Part shown: positions 9,361-18,482 of the stretch, piece by piece | Layout: the number at the start of each line of letters is the position of its first letter | Position numbering within the stretch: the first letter of the stretch is position 1 | Origin: a virus | Direction: 5' to 3' (one strand) | Length of the DNA stretch: 64,000 bases | IMG/VR virus record: IMGVR_UViG_3300022602_000031 | Coordinates: 116,050-180,049 of that record | Made by a program: the position numbers and the translations under genes | The notes under the pieces: model-generated | Told to the model about the DNA's origin: nothing | Databases searched by the model: none | What the model saw: the letters and a program-made list of their open reading frames with translations, nothing else

Positions 9361-10493
9361 CACCAAAAGACGTATTAACCAATCCTTACTTTTGCCCTAT
9401 GCCGTGGACAGGGCTTATGTATAACTTCAACGGTGATGTTAAAAACTGTATACGTAGCAGTGAACCGATTGGTAACATTAAAAGTAGTCCTATAGAATCT
9501 ATCCTGACCAATATGCATAATCAGGATACACAGTTTCGTATGATTCAAGGAACCCCAGGACAAAAATGTTTTCCCTGCTATGAATTAGATCAAGGTCAAC
9601 GTGGATTTAATCATATCAGCGACCGCGTATTTTATATTAAAGAATTAAAGTCTGTGCCAATGGATACATATCGTATGGGGCATCACGATCTACATACCAT
9701 TGATGTACGGTGGACCAATTTATGTAACTTTGCCTGTACCTATTGCGGTCCAAGATTTAGCAGTCGGTGGGCAGAAGAACTTGGAGCAGAACAGTCAGTG
9801 CCTACGGAAGAACAACGTAGTAAATTTAAAGAATATATATTCCGTCACGCACCAACATTGAAACACGTATATATGGCCGGTGGCGAACCTTTATTAATGA
9901 AAGAAAATCTAGAGCTATTAAACCTATTAGATCCTGATGTTAATTTACGCATCAATACAAATCTAAGCAAAGTAGATACTCGTGTATTTGATCGTGTTTG
10001 CGAATTTCGTAATGTACATTGGACTGTTAGTGTGGACTCAATTGAATCGGAATACGAATACATTAGATATGGCGGTCGCTGGACAGACTTTTTAGATAAT
10101 CTAATGACTATCAAAAAACTTGGACACAAGGTTTCGTTTAATATGTTACATTTTATATTAAACTACAACAGCATATTTGGGTGTGTTGATTATTTTAAAG
10201 AACAAGGTTTCCATAATAACAGTTTTATTATCGGACCTTTGTTGACTCCTGAATATCTAAATGTTAGACATTTACCAGACTCAGTATTAGATACAGTCAA
10301 GGCTACGCTCGAAGACCGTATCAATGCTAAACCAGGATTCCTATTAGAAAATAGTTATGTGAATATGCTTAACTATATTAAACAGCCAATGCTAAAAAAC
10401 CTAGCAAACTCGTTTACTCAAATTGGTATTATAGATCAACGTAGAGGATTAGACAGTAGTAAAATCTTTCAGGAGTTATATGGATACCGTTAA
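9357..10493 (+). CDS. radical SAM protein (twitch/SPASM-like), 2 of 3
   Basis: 378 residues. The iron-sulfur motif is C123-x3-C127-x2-C130 (CNFACTYC), with AGGEP at 174-178, INTNLS and WTVSVDSIE further on. The N-terminus resembles a relocated SPASM domain: PYFCPMPWTGLMYNFNGDVKNC (motif positions 11-31) and CFPC at 71-74. It is related in plan to the protein at 7988-8872 but longer. The target is unknown; peptide or glycan tailoring is possible. Translational coupling on both sides (ATGA before, 14-bp overlap after). Confidence 0.8.
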   Translation: MTPKDVLTNPYFCPMPWTGLMYNFNGDVKNCIRSSEPIGNIKSSPIESILTNMHNQDTQFRMIQGTPGQKCFPCYELDQGQRGFNHISDRVFYIKELKSVPMDTYRMGHHDLHTIDVRWTNLCNFACTYCGPRFSSRWAEELGAEQSVPTEEQRSKFKEYIFRHAPTLKHVYMAGGEPLLMKENLELLNLLDPDVNLRINTNLSKVDTRVFDRVCEFRNVHWTVSVDSIESEYEYIRYGGRWTDFLDNLMTIKKLGHKVSFNMLHFILNYNSIFGCVDYFKEQGFHNNSFIIGPLLTPEYLNVRHLPDSVLDTVKATLEDRINAKPGFLLENSYVNMLNYIKQPMLKNLANSFTQIGIIDQRRGLDSSKIFQELYGYR

Positions 10494-11589
10494 CTCTATT
10501 GGGTTTGCTTTAGATCCTGCTAATGTACCTAGCTTTTTGCTTGATTGGGAGTTGACCAAGTTATGTAATTTGGATTGTAGCTATTGTACAGTTGGTATCA
10601 ACGGTGGTCACGATAACACAACCAAGCATCCACCATTGGCAGACTGTTTACAGTCAATTGATTTTATGTATGAGTATGTAGATCAATATATGCTGTATAA
10701 AAAGCCAACTCAGCGTAAAGTAGTATTAAACGTCTACGGAGGGGAAAGTTTATTTCACCCTGACATTGTAGAAATCTTGCGCGAATGCCATAGTAGATAC
10801 GAACACTATAGTGATCGTTGGGATTTGACCATTACCTGCACTACCAATGCTGTAGTAGGCGCAAGGCGTTGGGCAGAGATAGTGCCAATGGTAGACGAAT
10901 TTACTGTAAGTTACCATCCAGAGAATTTACCCAAACAACGTCAACAATATTTGGATAACTTAATGTATCTTCAGGCACAAGGTAAACGATTTAAAGCCAT
11001 TGTTATGATGCATAATCAACCTGAGCTGTTTGCCGATGCCGAATCTGTTGTAGCGTTTTGCCAAGACCACAATATGCGTTATTTGGCTAAACCTTTAGAC
11101 AACACCAGTGAACGTTGGGCCTACACACCAGAACAGTTTGCTCGTATCACTGAACAACCTGTGACATTTGTTAAAAAAGTCAGCAGTATCAATGAAGGCC
11201 GGGCCTGCTGTGGTGGTCGTAGACTTAGCCTAAATGGCGATCTACGAAGTAACGTTGGGTTTGTAGCCCGGCAAGGATTCACTGGTTGGTCGTGTAGTGT
11301 AAATTGGTTCTTTTTATTCGTACGTCAACTTGATGGTGCGGTGTTTACCAATAAAGATTGCCGTATGAGTACGACTGGAAAAGAAGAACCACTGGGAAAT
11401 ATTGCTGAAGCAAAAAAGATTATAAGTAAGCTACAGACCCAATTAGAAACCAACACAATGCCCATTATAAGTTGTAAAAAAGCAATTTGTCGTTGTGGGT
11501 TCTGTGCCCCAAAAGCTGAAAGTGAACAAGACTTTCGAGCGTTAATTAAGAGAAACGTTGTAGTTGACGTTTTTCAAAAAGAGTGTTAA
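10480..11589 (+). CDS. radical SAM protein, 3 of 3
   Basis: 369 residues. The motif is C29-x3-C33-x2-C36 (CNLDCSYC), followed by NVYGGES as the SAM-binding GGE motif, TITCTTNA and EFTVSYHPENL. The C-terminal third carries many Cys (ACCGG, SCSVNW, DCRMST, ISCKKAICRCGFC) that could bind auxiliary clusters. It differs from the two preceding genes in lacking their N-terminal Cys cluster. It ends the 7395-11589 unit; the uvsX promoter overlaps its last codons. Confidence 0.8.
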   Translation: MDTVNSIGFALDPANVPSFLLDWELTKLCNLDCSYCTVGINGGHDNTTKHPPLADCLQSIDFMYEYVDQYMLYKKPTQRKVVLNVYGGESLFHPDIVEILRECHSRYEHYSDRWDLTITCTTNAVVGARRWAEIVPMVDEFTVSYHPENLPKQRQQYLDNLMYLQAQGKRFKAIVMMHNQPELFADAESVVAFCQDHNMRYLAKPLDNTSERWAYTPEQFARITEQPVTFVKKVSSINEGRACCGGRRLSLNGDLRSNVGFVARQGFTGWSCSVNWFFLFVRQLDGAVFTNKDCRMSTTGKEEPLGNIAEAKKIISKLQTQLETNTMPIISCKKAICRCGFCAPKAESEQDFRALIKRNVVVDVFQKEC

Positions 11590-11592
11590 CAT
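11564..11592 (+). promoter_or_regulatory. probable sigma70-type promoter for uvsX
   Basis: TTGACG at 11564-11569, a 17-bp spacer and TAACAT at 11587-11592. The -10 overlaps the stop codon of the preceding radical-SAM gene; an AAGGAAAC ribosome site precedes uvsX. Confidence 0.5.
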
Positions 11593-11624
11593 AGCATTAA
11601 TCAATTATCAACAAGGAAACAATT

Positions 11625-12761
11625 ATGGGCAAACCATTTGACGTATCAAAATTTCGCAAAAGCATCACAAAAAGTATCGACGGTATCTCCGTGGGCTTTA
11701 CTGATCCAACAGATTGGATCTCAACAAATAATTACGCACTTAACTATTTGATCAGTGGCGACTTTAACAAAGGCGTTCCACTAGGTAAAGTTACTGTGTT
11801 TGCTGGCGAATCGGGCGCAGGTAAATCATTTATCTGTAGCGGTAACTTAATCAAGAACGCACAAGAGCAAGGCATTTATGTTATTCTTATTGATACAGAA
11901 AACGCCCTTGACGAGCCTTGGCTCAAAGCACTTGGTGTGGACACAAGTGAAGATAAGCTACTCAAGTTAAACCTAGCTATGATCGATGACGTTGCTAAAC
12001 TTATCAGCGACTTTGTTAAAAACTACAAAGAAATTCCCGAAGATGATCGTCCTAAGGTATTGTTTGTATTAGACAGCTTAGGTATGATGCTTACCCCAAC
12101 AGACGTTAATCAATTTGATGCGGGTGATTTAAAAGGTGATATGGGTCGTAAGCCTAAAGCACTTACAGCACTTGTTCGTAATTGTGTAAATATGTTTGGT
12201 GCTTTAAATATTGGATTAGTATGTACTAACCACACATACGCAAGTCAAGATATGTTTGATCCTGATGACAAGATCTCGGGTGGACAGGGTTTTATCTACG
12301 CTTCCTCTATTGTTGTGGCAATGCGTAAGTTAAAGTTGAAAGAAGATGAAGATGGTAACAAGGTATCAGAAGTAAATGGTATCCGTGCCGCTTGTAAGAT
12401 TATGAAAACACGCTACGCTAAACCGTTTGAATCGGTACAAGTTAAGATCCCTTACGAAACAGGTATGAACCCCTACTCTGGTTTAGTTGATATGTTTGAA
12501 GGCAAGGGCCTACTAGGTAAAGAAGGTAACAGTTTAGTATATACACTAAGCGATGGTACTATTATCAAACAGTTCCGCAAAGCCTGGGAACGAAATGAAA
12601 ACAGTTCCTTGGACCGAGTAATGGCTGACTTCTCTGCTAATCCGCACCATAAAGAAGCAGAAGTACCAGCCGAAACTGTTTCCAACGAACCAGTTGAATC
12701 AATTGCTGTAGTACTAGAGGACAAACCAAAAAAGTCTAAAAAAGAGGAAGTTACAGAATGA
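11625..12761 (+). CDS. uvsX: UvsX recombinase (RecA-like)
   Basis: 378 residues. Strand-exchange ATPase for recombination-dependent replication. Walker A is GESGAGKS at 61-68; the acidic TEN motif follows at 91-93 and Walker B is VLFVLDS with D150. TNHTYASQDMF and SGGQGFIYAS mark the L2 and membrane-distal segments typical of T4 UvsX. The C-terminus (345-378) is a low-complexity acidic and Lys tail. Its partners in the window are gp32 and the UvsY-like protein. Confidence 0.95.
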   Translation: MGKPFDVSKFRKSITKSIDGISVGFTDPTDWISTNNYALNYLISGDFNKGVPLGKVTVFAGESGAGKSFICSGNLIKNAQEQGIYVILIDTENALDEPWLKALGVDTSEDKLLKLNLAMIDDVAKLISDFVKNYKEIPEDDRPKVLFVLDSLGMMLTPTDVNQFDAGDLKGDMGRKPKALTALVRNCVNMFGALNIGLVCTNHTYASQDMFDPDDKISGGQGFIYASSIVVAMRKLKLKEDEDGNKVSEVNGIRAACKIMKTRYAKPFESVQVKIPYETGMNPYSGLVDMFEGKGLLGKEGNSLVYTLSDGTIIKQFRKAWERNENSSLDRVMADFSANPHHKEAEVPAETVSNEPVESIAVVLEDKPKKSKKEEVTE

Positions 12762-12991
12762 CAATCGATGTAGAAGTTCTTAGTGAACTATATACTATTA
12801 TGAAGCAGTACGTTCCTAGTAAGGATCGTCAAGAATGTGCCGATAATCTGATGAGTGTTATGGTTGATATGTTAGGTGATGCCGAACTTCGAGAGTTCGG
12901 TACTACCGACAACACACTAAAACGTGCGCTTAAGGAGTATGCCGCCGATCACGATTCTGATGAAGAAGATGACGAAGACAGCGACTGGTGA
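12758..12991 (+). CDS. small acidic protein after uvsX
   Basis: 77 residues, starting in an ATGA overlap with uvsX. A helical body (1-60) is followed by a very acidic tail (HDSDEEDDEDSDW). No family recognised. Small acidic proteins downstream of uvsX are common in aquatic T4-like phages, and the coupling suggests a recombination accessory role. Confidence 0.75.
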   Translation: MTIDVEVLSELYTIMKQYVPSKDRQECADNLMSVMVDMLGDAELREFGTTDNTLKRALKEYAADHDSDEEDDEDSDW

Positions 12992-13619
12992 TGCTATTTT
13001 AATTGAAAATTTATTCACAGACAAAGAAATAGATTATATTCTTAAATATTTGTCGAATATGGTCCAACCCACGGACGGCCATAAAGCCTTGTACAAAGGA
13101 ATACATCCAAATCATTGGATGTATGGCTGGTTTAATAAACACGTATTTGATAAAATATGCCGGGCACTAGGACGCAAAGATTTAAAATTTACAATGGCAC
13201 AGTATGTAAATGATGAAAAACCGCAGGTATTACACAGCGATTATTACCATACTCATAAACCAGGAATGGCAATGGTAGTACCTATTAGTGTCGAGCACGA
13301 TCATAGTTGCTCAAAATTAGTACATACTATAATTTTTAACGAACAAGATACTGTAGTCGGAGATATGGAATTTTGGGATCGCAGTGAATGGGATCGAGTA
13401 CGTTGCCCTAAAGATAACAATGCGTTACAATATAAAGACCAGTACCTAAGTCATATTGCTGATACGGATTTAGAATGCCTGACTGTTAAAGAAATTATGC
13501 CGTGGCGCCCAGGTAGTGTTGTATGTTGGAATGAAGAATATTTACACGCTAGTGACAATTTTAAAAAGAATAACATTTTATCAAAACAATTTATTGTAAT
13601 ACACAGTCATGTTCTATAA
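12969..13619 (+). CDS. 2OG-Fe(II) oxygenase-like protein
   Basis: 216 residues from the ATG at 12969; two in-frame ATGs further upstream (12924, 12960) lie deeper inside the previous gene. Iron ligands are visible as H-S-D (VLHSDYYHTH) in the middle and a distal His in YLHASDNF, followed by a basic residue for 2-oxoglutarate (ILSKQFIVIHS). PGSVVCW is the strand before the distal His. This is the jelly-roll hydroxylase pattern. The substrate is unknown: nucleotide, DNA, peptide and sugar are all possible. The neighbours are recombination genes. Confidence 0.6.
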   Translation: MTKTATGDAILIENLFTDKEIDYILKYLSNMVQPTDGHKALYKGIHPNHWMYGWFNKHVFDKICRALGRKDLKFTMAQYVNDEKPQVLHSDYYHTHKPGMAMVVPISVEHDHSCSKLVHTIIFNEQDTVVGDMEFWDRSEWDRVRCPKDNNALQYKDQYLSHIADTDLECLTVKEIMPWRPGSVVCWNEEYLHASDNFKKNNILSKQFIVIHSHVL

Positions 13620-14061
13620 TCGAATAGTAGCAGATCTTAGCGTCATTCCTGAATTCATTGACTTTTATGAAGGTGAGATGATGGCAGCCAAGGGCGAAAT
13701 CAAAATACGTGGGCGTGTAGAAAAAGAACTTAGCGACTTGCCGGGTATGACAGAACATCGTTTTAATCAGCTACAGGAAATTGAAGCAGTATTAGAATTT
13801 TTAAATATTCGTCTACGTAAAATACGTCAATCGCATTATAAAAAATATTTAGAAGCATATCAGCGCACACTTACTAGTCGTGATGCTGAAAAATACGCAG
13901 AAGCCGAAGACGAAGTAATTGATATGGAAACAATTATCAATGAAGTAGCATTATTGCGTAATCGTTGGTTAGGCATAATGAAAGGCATAGAAAGTAAAAA
14001 CTTTATGCTTGGCCACGTAGTTCGTCTAAGGACTGCTGGTATGGAGGATATTGTAGTTTGA
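13609..14061 (+). CDS. uvsY: UvsY-like recombination mediator
   Basis: 150 residues. T4 UvsY loads UvsX on gp32-coated ssDNA. The body is strongly helical and basic, with the segment LNIRLRKIRQSHYKKYLEAY, TSRDAEKYAEAEDEVIDMET, LLRNRWLGIMKGIESKNFM and a final RLRTAGMED. This matches my recollection of UvsY from cyanophage-type T4 relatives rather than enteric T4. Position two genes after uvsX supports it. It overlaps the previous gene by 11 bp. Confidence 0.65.
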   Translation: MFYNRIVADLSVIPEFIDFYEGEMMAAKGEIKIRGRVEKELSDLPGMTEHRFNQLQEIEAVLEFLNIRLRKIRQSHYKKYLEAYQRTLTSRDAEKYAEAEDEVIDMETIINEVALLRNRWLGIMKGIESKNFMLGHVVRLRTAGMEDIVV

Positions 14062-14312
14062 CCGATTTTAGACAACGTGCTCACGAGTTGTTGGAAGAAT
14101 ATAATCTATGCCTACGTGCTAAACCTCGGCACGACGCTATCAACGTACAATTAGAAAAAGATGCGGTAGGTAAGTGGGCAGTACTCTTAAACAACCAACT
14201 TGGGTGGGGGACAGACAACGACATAGCAGAAGCCTGCTATCAACTTGAACCAAGACTCACAGATTTAAAAAAGAAATTAATTTTTGAAATATTAAAAAAT
14301 GGCTCCATTTAA
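14058..14312 (+). CDS. small hypothetical protein
   Basis: 84 residues. The start is TTG at 14058, overlapping the stop of the previous gene; a GGAGG ribosome site lies about 10 bp upstream, which supports this unusual start. Helical, with a Trp/Gly-rich middle (KWAVLLNNQLGWGTDND). No family recognised. It overlaps the next gene by 14 bp. Confidence 0.65.
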   Translation: MTDFRQRAHELLEEYNLCLRAKPRHDAINVQLEKDAVGKWAVLLNNQLGWGTDNDIAEACYQLEPRLTDLKKKLIFEILKNGSI

Positions 14313-15054
14313 AAACGCATACGCTAGCCATGACCATAGTTTAGACGTATTAAATTTACTCTACGGATATGATAGTTTTCTTGATAGTCTAACTACTATT
14401 GCCGATATGGGCTGTGGACAAGGACTCGATGCCGGATGGTGGGCAAGTTTAAAAACCAGAGATGATCCACCAGAGCCTCGCAACTATACTGTATATGCTG
14501 TTGATCAAAACGTACAACAAATAGACAGCATCATCAAAGTAGAAAATCCAAAGTTACTACCAATAGAGGCAAACTTTGAAACAGTTACACTACCAACAAA
14601 GGCCGATTTAATTTGGTCACACGATAGTTTTCAGTACACACTCAATCCGATTGAAACACTACGGAATTGGCGTAGGAATATCAACGACAACGGTATGCTG
14701 GTAATTACAGTACCGCAAATGACCTACATATACAATAACAGGCTAACTACAATAACTCAGAACAATCAATACTTTAGTTACAATTTATTAAACTTAATGT
14801 ATATGTTGGCCATTAGCGGATTTGACTGCCGCGATGCTTACTTTTATCGCAAAACCAATAGTCCTTGGTTATATGCGGCAGTATACTGTAGTCACCAAGA
14901 ACCGGTGGTGGGTCACGCAACCTGGCAAGATTTAGCTGATCGCGGACTACTCAACGACAGTCTAATTAACAGCGTAAACAAATACGGGTATGCCAGACTA
15001 GAAGATGTTATGGTTACTTGGTTAGACAAAGACAATTACTTAATTACAAACTAA
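14299..15054 (+). CDS. class I SAM-dependent methyltransferase
   Basis: 251 residues. The SAM-binding motif I is IADMGCGQGLDAGWW near 35-49, acidic motif II is VYAVDQN, and motif IV is DLIWSHDSFQYT, with GMLVITVPQ as the following strand. This is the Rossmann-like methyltransferase fold of small-molecule or sugar methylases. The C-terminal part is unmatched. The stop overlaps the start of the nucleotidyltransferase-cupin gene (TAATG), so the two are likely co-translated in a sugar pathway. Confidence 0.75.
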   Translation: MAPFKNAYASHDHSLDVLNLLYGYDSFLDSLTTIADMGCGQGLDAGWWASLKTRDDPPEPRNYTVYAVDQNVQQIDSIIKVENPKLLPIEANFETVTLPTKADLIWSHDSFQYTLNPIETLRNWRRNINDNGMLVITVPQMTYIYNNRLTTITQNNQYFSYNLLNLMYMLAISGFDCRDAYFYRKTNSPWLYAAVYCSHQEPVVGHATWQDLADRGLLNDSLINSVNKYGYARLEDVMVTWLDKDNYLITN

Positions 15055-15806
15055 TGCGAATAATTATCTGTACCGGCGGCTTTGATCCTATACATTCGGG
15101 TCATATCTCATACTTAAATCATGCTGACCATCTCGGAGACTACCTTGTTGTTGGGCTCAACTCTGATACCTGGCTAGAGCGTAAAAAGGGTCGTGCGTTT
15201 ATGCCTTGGCGTGAGCGTATGGTAGTATTAGATAATTTACATATGGTAGATGAAGTCATTGACTATGACGACAGCGATGGATCCAGCATTGATGCTATTC
15301 GCAAAGTCAAAGAAAAATACCCTAATGATGAAATTGTCTTTGCCAATGGCGGAGATCGTACACAAGATAATATACCAGAAATGGTTGTTGACAATGTAGA
15401 GTTTGTGTTTGGGGTAGGCGGAGACAATAAAGCCAACAGTAGCAGTTGGATCCTTGAGGAGTGGAAAGCACCCAAGACCGAGCGTCCCTGGGGTTATTAT
15501 CGTGTACTTCACGAGGTCGAAGGAACGAAAGTTAAGGAACTAACAGTTGAACCGGGCGAAAGTCTAAGTATGCAACGCCATAAAAACCGTGCTGAGTATT
15601 GGTTAGTCACAGACGGACAAGCAGTAGTAAAATCCACAATGGACAATGGCTACGCTTTACCTGCTAAAATAATTGCCAAACACGACTACTACAAAGTAGG
15701 CATTGGGGAATGGCATCAATTGACCAACCCTTATACAGAACCTTGTAAAATAGTAGAAATACAGTATGGTACTAGCTGTACTGAAGAAGATATACAACGC
15801 CGATAA
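15054..15806 (+). CDS. nucleotidyltransferase-cupin fusion (sugar nucleotide metabolism)
   Basis: 250 residues from the ATG in the TAATG overlap. Residues 1-135 are a cytidylyltransferase-like domain with the HxGH signature HSGH (14-17), GLNSD and RKKGRAFMPW, as in RfaE/TagD-type enzymes. Residues 144-245 are a cupin like the C-terminal isomerase domain of mannose-6-phosphate isomerase type II (ERPWGYYRVLHEVEG, SLSMQRHKNRAEYWLV, EWHQLTNP). The fusion would join activation of a sugar with its isomerisation. I do not know a named family with this exact pairing. Confidence 0.75.
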   Translation: MRIIICTGGFDPIHSGHISYLNHADHLGDYLVVGLNSDTWLERKKGRAFMPWRERMVVLDNLHMVDEVIDYDDSDGSSIDAIRKVKEKYPNDEIVFANGGDRTQDNIPEMVVDNVEFVFGVGGDNKANSSSWILEEWKAPKTERPWGYYRVLHEVEGTKVKELTVEPGESLSMQRHKNRAEYWLVTDGQAVVKSTMDNGYALPAKIIAKHDYYKVGIGEWHQLTNPYTEPCKIVEIQYGTSCTEEDIQRR

Positions 15807-15809
15807 ATA
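15802..15809 (+). promoter_or_regulatory. T4-type late promoter (GATAAATA)
   Basis: GATAAATA overlaps the stop of the preceding gene; the next ATG is 4 bp past the motif, as at 2052 and 63916, so the gene spacing is a recurring theme. Confidence 0.5.
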
Positions 15810-15813
15810 CAAA

Positions 15814-17340
15814 ATGCGTAATTTAATCGACCTATTAGAAACCCCACAACTCGACGAGGAATCTGTGCTTTCTGCCGCCCAAATCAACAAACGTTTTGAT
15901 ATGTTTATTGCCCACGTTCGTGCCGGCAAACCTTTTTATCTAGTTGACGGAACTCCGGTTATTCCAAATCCCGAAGAAGCAGATAGATTTGAACAACTCA
16001 AAGCAGAGGGGAAATTCAACGGTCGCATTGATATTGAAGATACAAATGGTCGTATCTGGAGTACATCGCAATTTTTAAAGACTAGAGATTTCGGCGGACA
16101 AGCTATTCCGCCGGGCCAAGAACCACAGCAGGCAGTAACACAAACACAACCAGGTGTAGCACCTAGTGGTGCTAGCAGTTACTCGGTTGCTAAAAAAGAA
16201 TTTAGTCCAACGGTATTAGGACTGGCCGGAAAAGTTTACAATAAAGATCAATTGTCCGTTGCCGCTCAATCAGCAGTGATTACAAAAACATCAAATCGTC
16301 CAGCACTACAGGCAATCTTATTAGAGTTAATTGAAGTAGCACAAGGAGTTAAAACTAGTTTAAGTCCTGAAAATCTTGCCAATTTTAACTCTGACGCAAA
16401 GAATAAAATCAGTCAAGATTTTGGCGAAGTACTAGCACCTATTATGTTAGCCAAGGGCGAGGAAATGATCGAGTTTCCGGCCGCTGGTAATTTTCCGTTA
16501 GTTGACGTAGTTGTGGGCGCAAACAAATATAGTGTAAAAAGTTTGACTGGCTCGGGCACAAGTTTTTCGAGCATTGTTGAATTGTTAGATAAGTTTGAAA
16601 AAACTATTGCCAGTGACAAAGATCAACAAAAATTATACGATTTAATTAAACATTATAAACCTGGTAAAGACACAGGTAAGAATGTAGACAAAATTATTCG
16701 TGCGGCAGCTCACGTTAGAATTCCTGAGTATACTACCGCAGTACAAGTGTTTGGCCACGAGTTTAATGACTATACTACACTGACAAATTTAGTCAGCGGA
16801 GTCACTGATAACAGTACAAAAAACTACGCTAAAATGTTACGAGCCATCTATCCTATTAGTGTAGCTGGCGATTGGGGCAATCCAGTAGGACTACCTGCTG
16901 ACTCTAACAAGTATGTACCAGAAATTCAAATCCCAACACGCAAAGGCGAAGCTAAACAGGCCGGATATCCAGCATTTAAAAATGACCCAGTTAAAGCCAC
17001 AGCTGACATTTTAACCTATATTGTTGGAACAGGTACTCTCAATTATGTAACACGTGGTGAACAATCTAAAGAATATCAGGCAATGATGACTAAGATTGTT
17101 AGCCAAAGTCCAGCCTGGTTGGGCAAGATTGATATTACTAAAGATGGTGGCTTATCTATAGTAGCCAAACCATTTAGCGAATTAAATTTCAGTTTTCAAT
17201 ACCACGCACCTAGTCATAAGCCGGGCAACAACTTGCCAGGATTTATGGTAATTATGGATAAACCCGGCAAGAAATCCAAAATTAAAGAAGTAGAAGAACG
17301 TGAACGTCGAATACCTGCGTTTAACCGTGAGCGCCGTTGA
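15814..17340 (+). CDS. probable late protein, function unknown
   Basis: 508 residues from the ATG at 15814. Residues 1-90 look like a small adaptor region, 95-130 is a Gln/Pro-rich linker, and 130-490 is a larger domain with FPLVDVVVGANKYSVKSLTGSG in the middle (positions 239-260). That last segment, with V-x-G-x-K-Y-S-V-K, resembles the core of a nuclease-like or DNA-binding fold, but I see no complete active site. The C-terminus is basic (KPGKKSKIKEVEERERR). The late promoter directly upstream suggests a virion or packaging protein. Confidence 0.7.
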   Translation: MRNLIDLLETPQLDEESVLSAAQINKRFDMFIAHVRAGKPFYLVDGTPVIPNPEEADRFEQLKAEGKFNGRIDIEDTNGRIWSTSQFLKTRDFGGQAIPPGQEPQQAVTQTQPGVAPSGASSYSVAKKEFSPTVLGLAGKVYNKDQLSVAAQSAVITKTSNRPALQAILLELIEVAQGVKTSLSPENLANFNSDAKNKISQDFGEVLAPIMLAKGEEMIEFPAAGNFPLVDVVVGANKYSVKSLTGSGTSFSSIVELLDKFEKTIASDKDQQKLYDLIKHYKPGKDTGKNVDKIIRAAAHVRIPEYTTAVQVFGHEFNDYTTLTNLVSGVTDNSTKNYAKMLRAIYPISVAGDWGNPVGLPADSNKYVPEIQIPTRKGEAKQAGYPAFKNDPVKATADILTYIVGTGTLNYVTRGEQSKEYQAMMTKIVSQSPAWLGKIDITKDGGLSIVAKPFSELNFSFQYHAPSHKPGNNLPGFMVIMDKPGKKSKIKEVEERERRIPAFNRERR

Positions 17341-17365
17341 CATATAACTGTCAATTTGTTATAAT
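17337..17365 (+). promoter_or_regulatory. strong sigma70-type promoter, leaderless
   Basis: TTGACA at 17337-17342, a 17-bp spacer and TATAAT at 17360-17365. Only 6 bp separate the -10 from the ATG at 17372, so the expected start site is the A of the start codon. The -35 contains the TGA stop of the upstream gene. Confidence 0.8.
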
Positions 17366-17371
17366 TACCCA

Positions 17372-18283
17372 ATGCTATTAAACAAAGACCTGCTTGAAGC
17401 AGACGCAGATATTGCCAACCTTTCGGTTGACTTACTGCTAACTGATCCGCCCTACAACATCTCCGATGGAGGTGCTAAGCCAGAGTGGATTGATCCAGAA
17501 ACAGGTAAAAATAAAAATACTATACACAGTCAAAAGTTTAGTGAGAGCTTTGAAGAAAATTGGGATAGTGTAACACACGAAGATTTTCTTTTACAATTAG
17601 ATGCCTGGAGTAAGTTTTGGTTTAAAAAACTACGCAAAGGTGGATCGTTTGCTGTTTTTATTAGCGACCGGTATGTTAGTTATTTGTGGAAGGCAATGGA
17701 GTCAGCTGGCTTTGAGCCTAAGCGTATCATTACCTGGAAAAAACCAGCGGCAGTTCCGTTTAATCGACAGGTTAATTTAGTCAGTGGGTGCGAGTATATC
17801 CTATGGGGTATTAAGCCCGGACAACCGAGGACGTTTAACGCCGATGCGGCTCGTGGTACCATTGTTGAACGCTACTGTGCCGCTGATAAGATTTCGAGCA
17901 TTGTCTACAAGTATGCCAAAGACGCAGATAACGAACAAGACCTAGAACAGGTATTTGCTCAGGCATTACAAGAAGCAAAACAGATGTTGGCAGATCGCAA
18001 ACGTGATAAAAATGTTATACAATGTGTTGTACCAAATACAATTACTTACAGTGGTGGCAGTGGCAAAAAAATACACCCAACACAAAAACCTACAGAGATA
18101 CTAGAGTATCTAATAGAGTTATTGAGTAATGAAGGTGATACAGTTTTAGATACATTTGCTGGGTCTGGTAGTACTGGGCTAGCGGCACAGAATCGTAATC
18201 GTAAGTTTATATTAATTGAGCGTGATCGTAAAATGTTTGACACAATGAGCAAACAATTTGAAAATCTCTCAGTGTTTGAGTAA
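17372..18283 (+). CDS. DNA N4/N6 methyltransferase (orphan)
   Basis: 303 residues. Catalytic motif IV is DPPY at 25-28 and SAM-binding motif I is FAGSG at 262-266; the order IV before I marks a beta-class adenine-N6 or cytosine-N4 methylase. HPTQKP precedes motif I, as usual. The middle (about 95-220) is the target-recognition region. No restriction endonuclease is adjacent, so it probably protects phage DNA or marks it for regulation. It has a private strong promoter with no ribosome site, so early leaderless expression is likely. Confidence 0.92.
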   Translation: MLLNKDLLEADADIANLSVDLLLTDPPYNISDGGAKPEWIDPETGKNKNTIHSQKFSESFEENWDSVTHEDFLLQLDAWSKFWFKKLRKGGSFAVFISDRYVSYLWKAMESAGFEPKRIITWKKPAAVPFNRQVNLVSGCEYILWGIKPGQPRTFNADAARGTIVERYCAADKISSIVYKYAKDADNEQDLEQVFAQALQEAKQMLADRKRDKNVIQCVVPNTITYSGGSGKKIHPTQKPTEILEYLIELLSNEGDTVLDTFAGSGSTGLAAQNRNRKFILIERDRKMFDTMSKQFENLSVFE

Positions 18284-18289
18284 AAATAC

Positions 18290-18364
18290 GGGCCTTTAGC
18301 TTAATGGTAAAGCAATCGACTCATAATCGATGGAGTGAAAGTTCAATTCTTTCAAGGCCCACCA
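18290..18364 (+). tRNA. tRNA-CAT (elongator Met or Ile2)
   Basis: GGGCCTT/AAGGCCC acceptor, anticodon loop CTCATAA, encoded CCA. Paired 1-72, so not an initiator. Met or lysidine-modified Ile cannot be separated by eye. Confidence 0.85.
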
Positions 18365-18381
18365 AGTATAAGTAATACAAT

Positions 18382-18466
18382 GCCCCGATGGTGGAATTGG
18401 TAGACACGCTGGTCTTAGAAGCCAGTGTCGTAAGACGTGCGAGTTCAAGTCTCGCTTGGGGCACCA
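18382..18466 (+). tRNA. tRNA-Leu(TAG)
   Basis: Acceptor GCCCCGA with a long variable arm, loop CTTAGAA, encoded CCA. It reads CTA, a codon the phage genes use often. Confidence 0.92.
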
Positions 18467-18482
18467 ATTAAAAGGATCTTCA

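Noticed and set aside
12924-12968. Longer N-terminus for the oxygenase at 12969
   Set aside because: The extension lies inside the acidic gene in another frame and reads as random residues before the conserved start.
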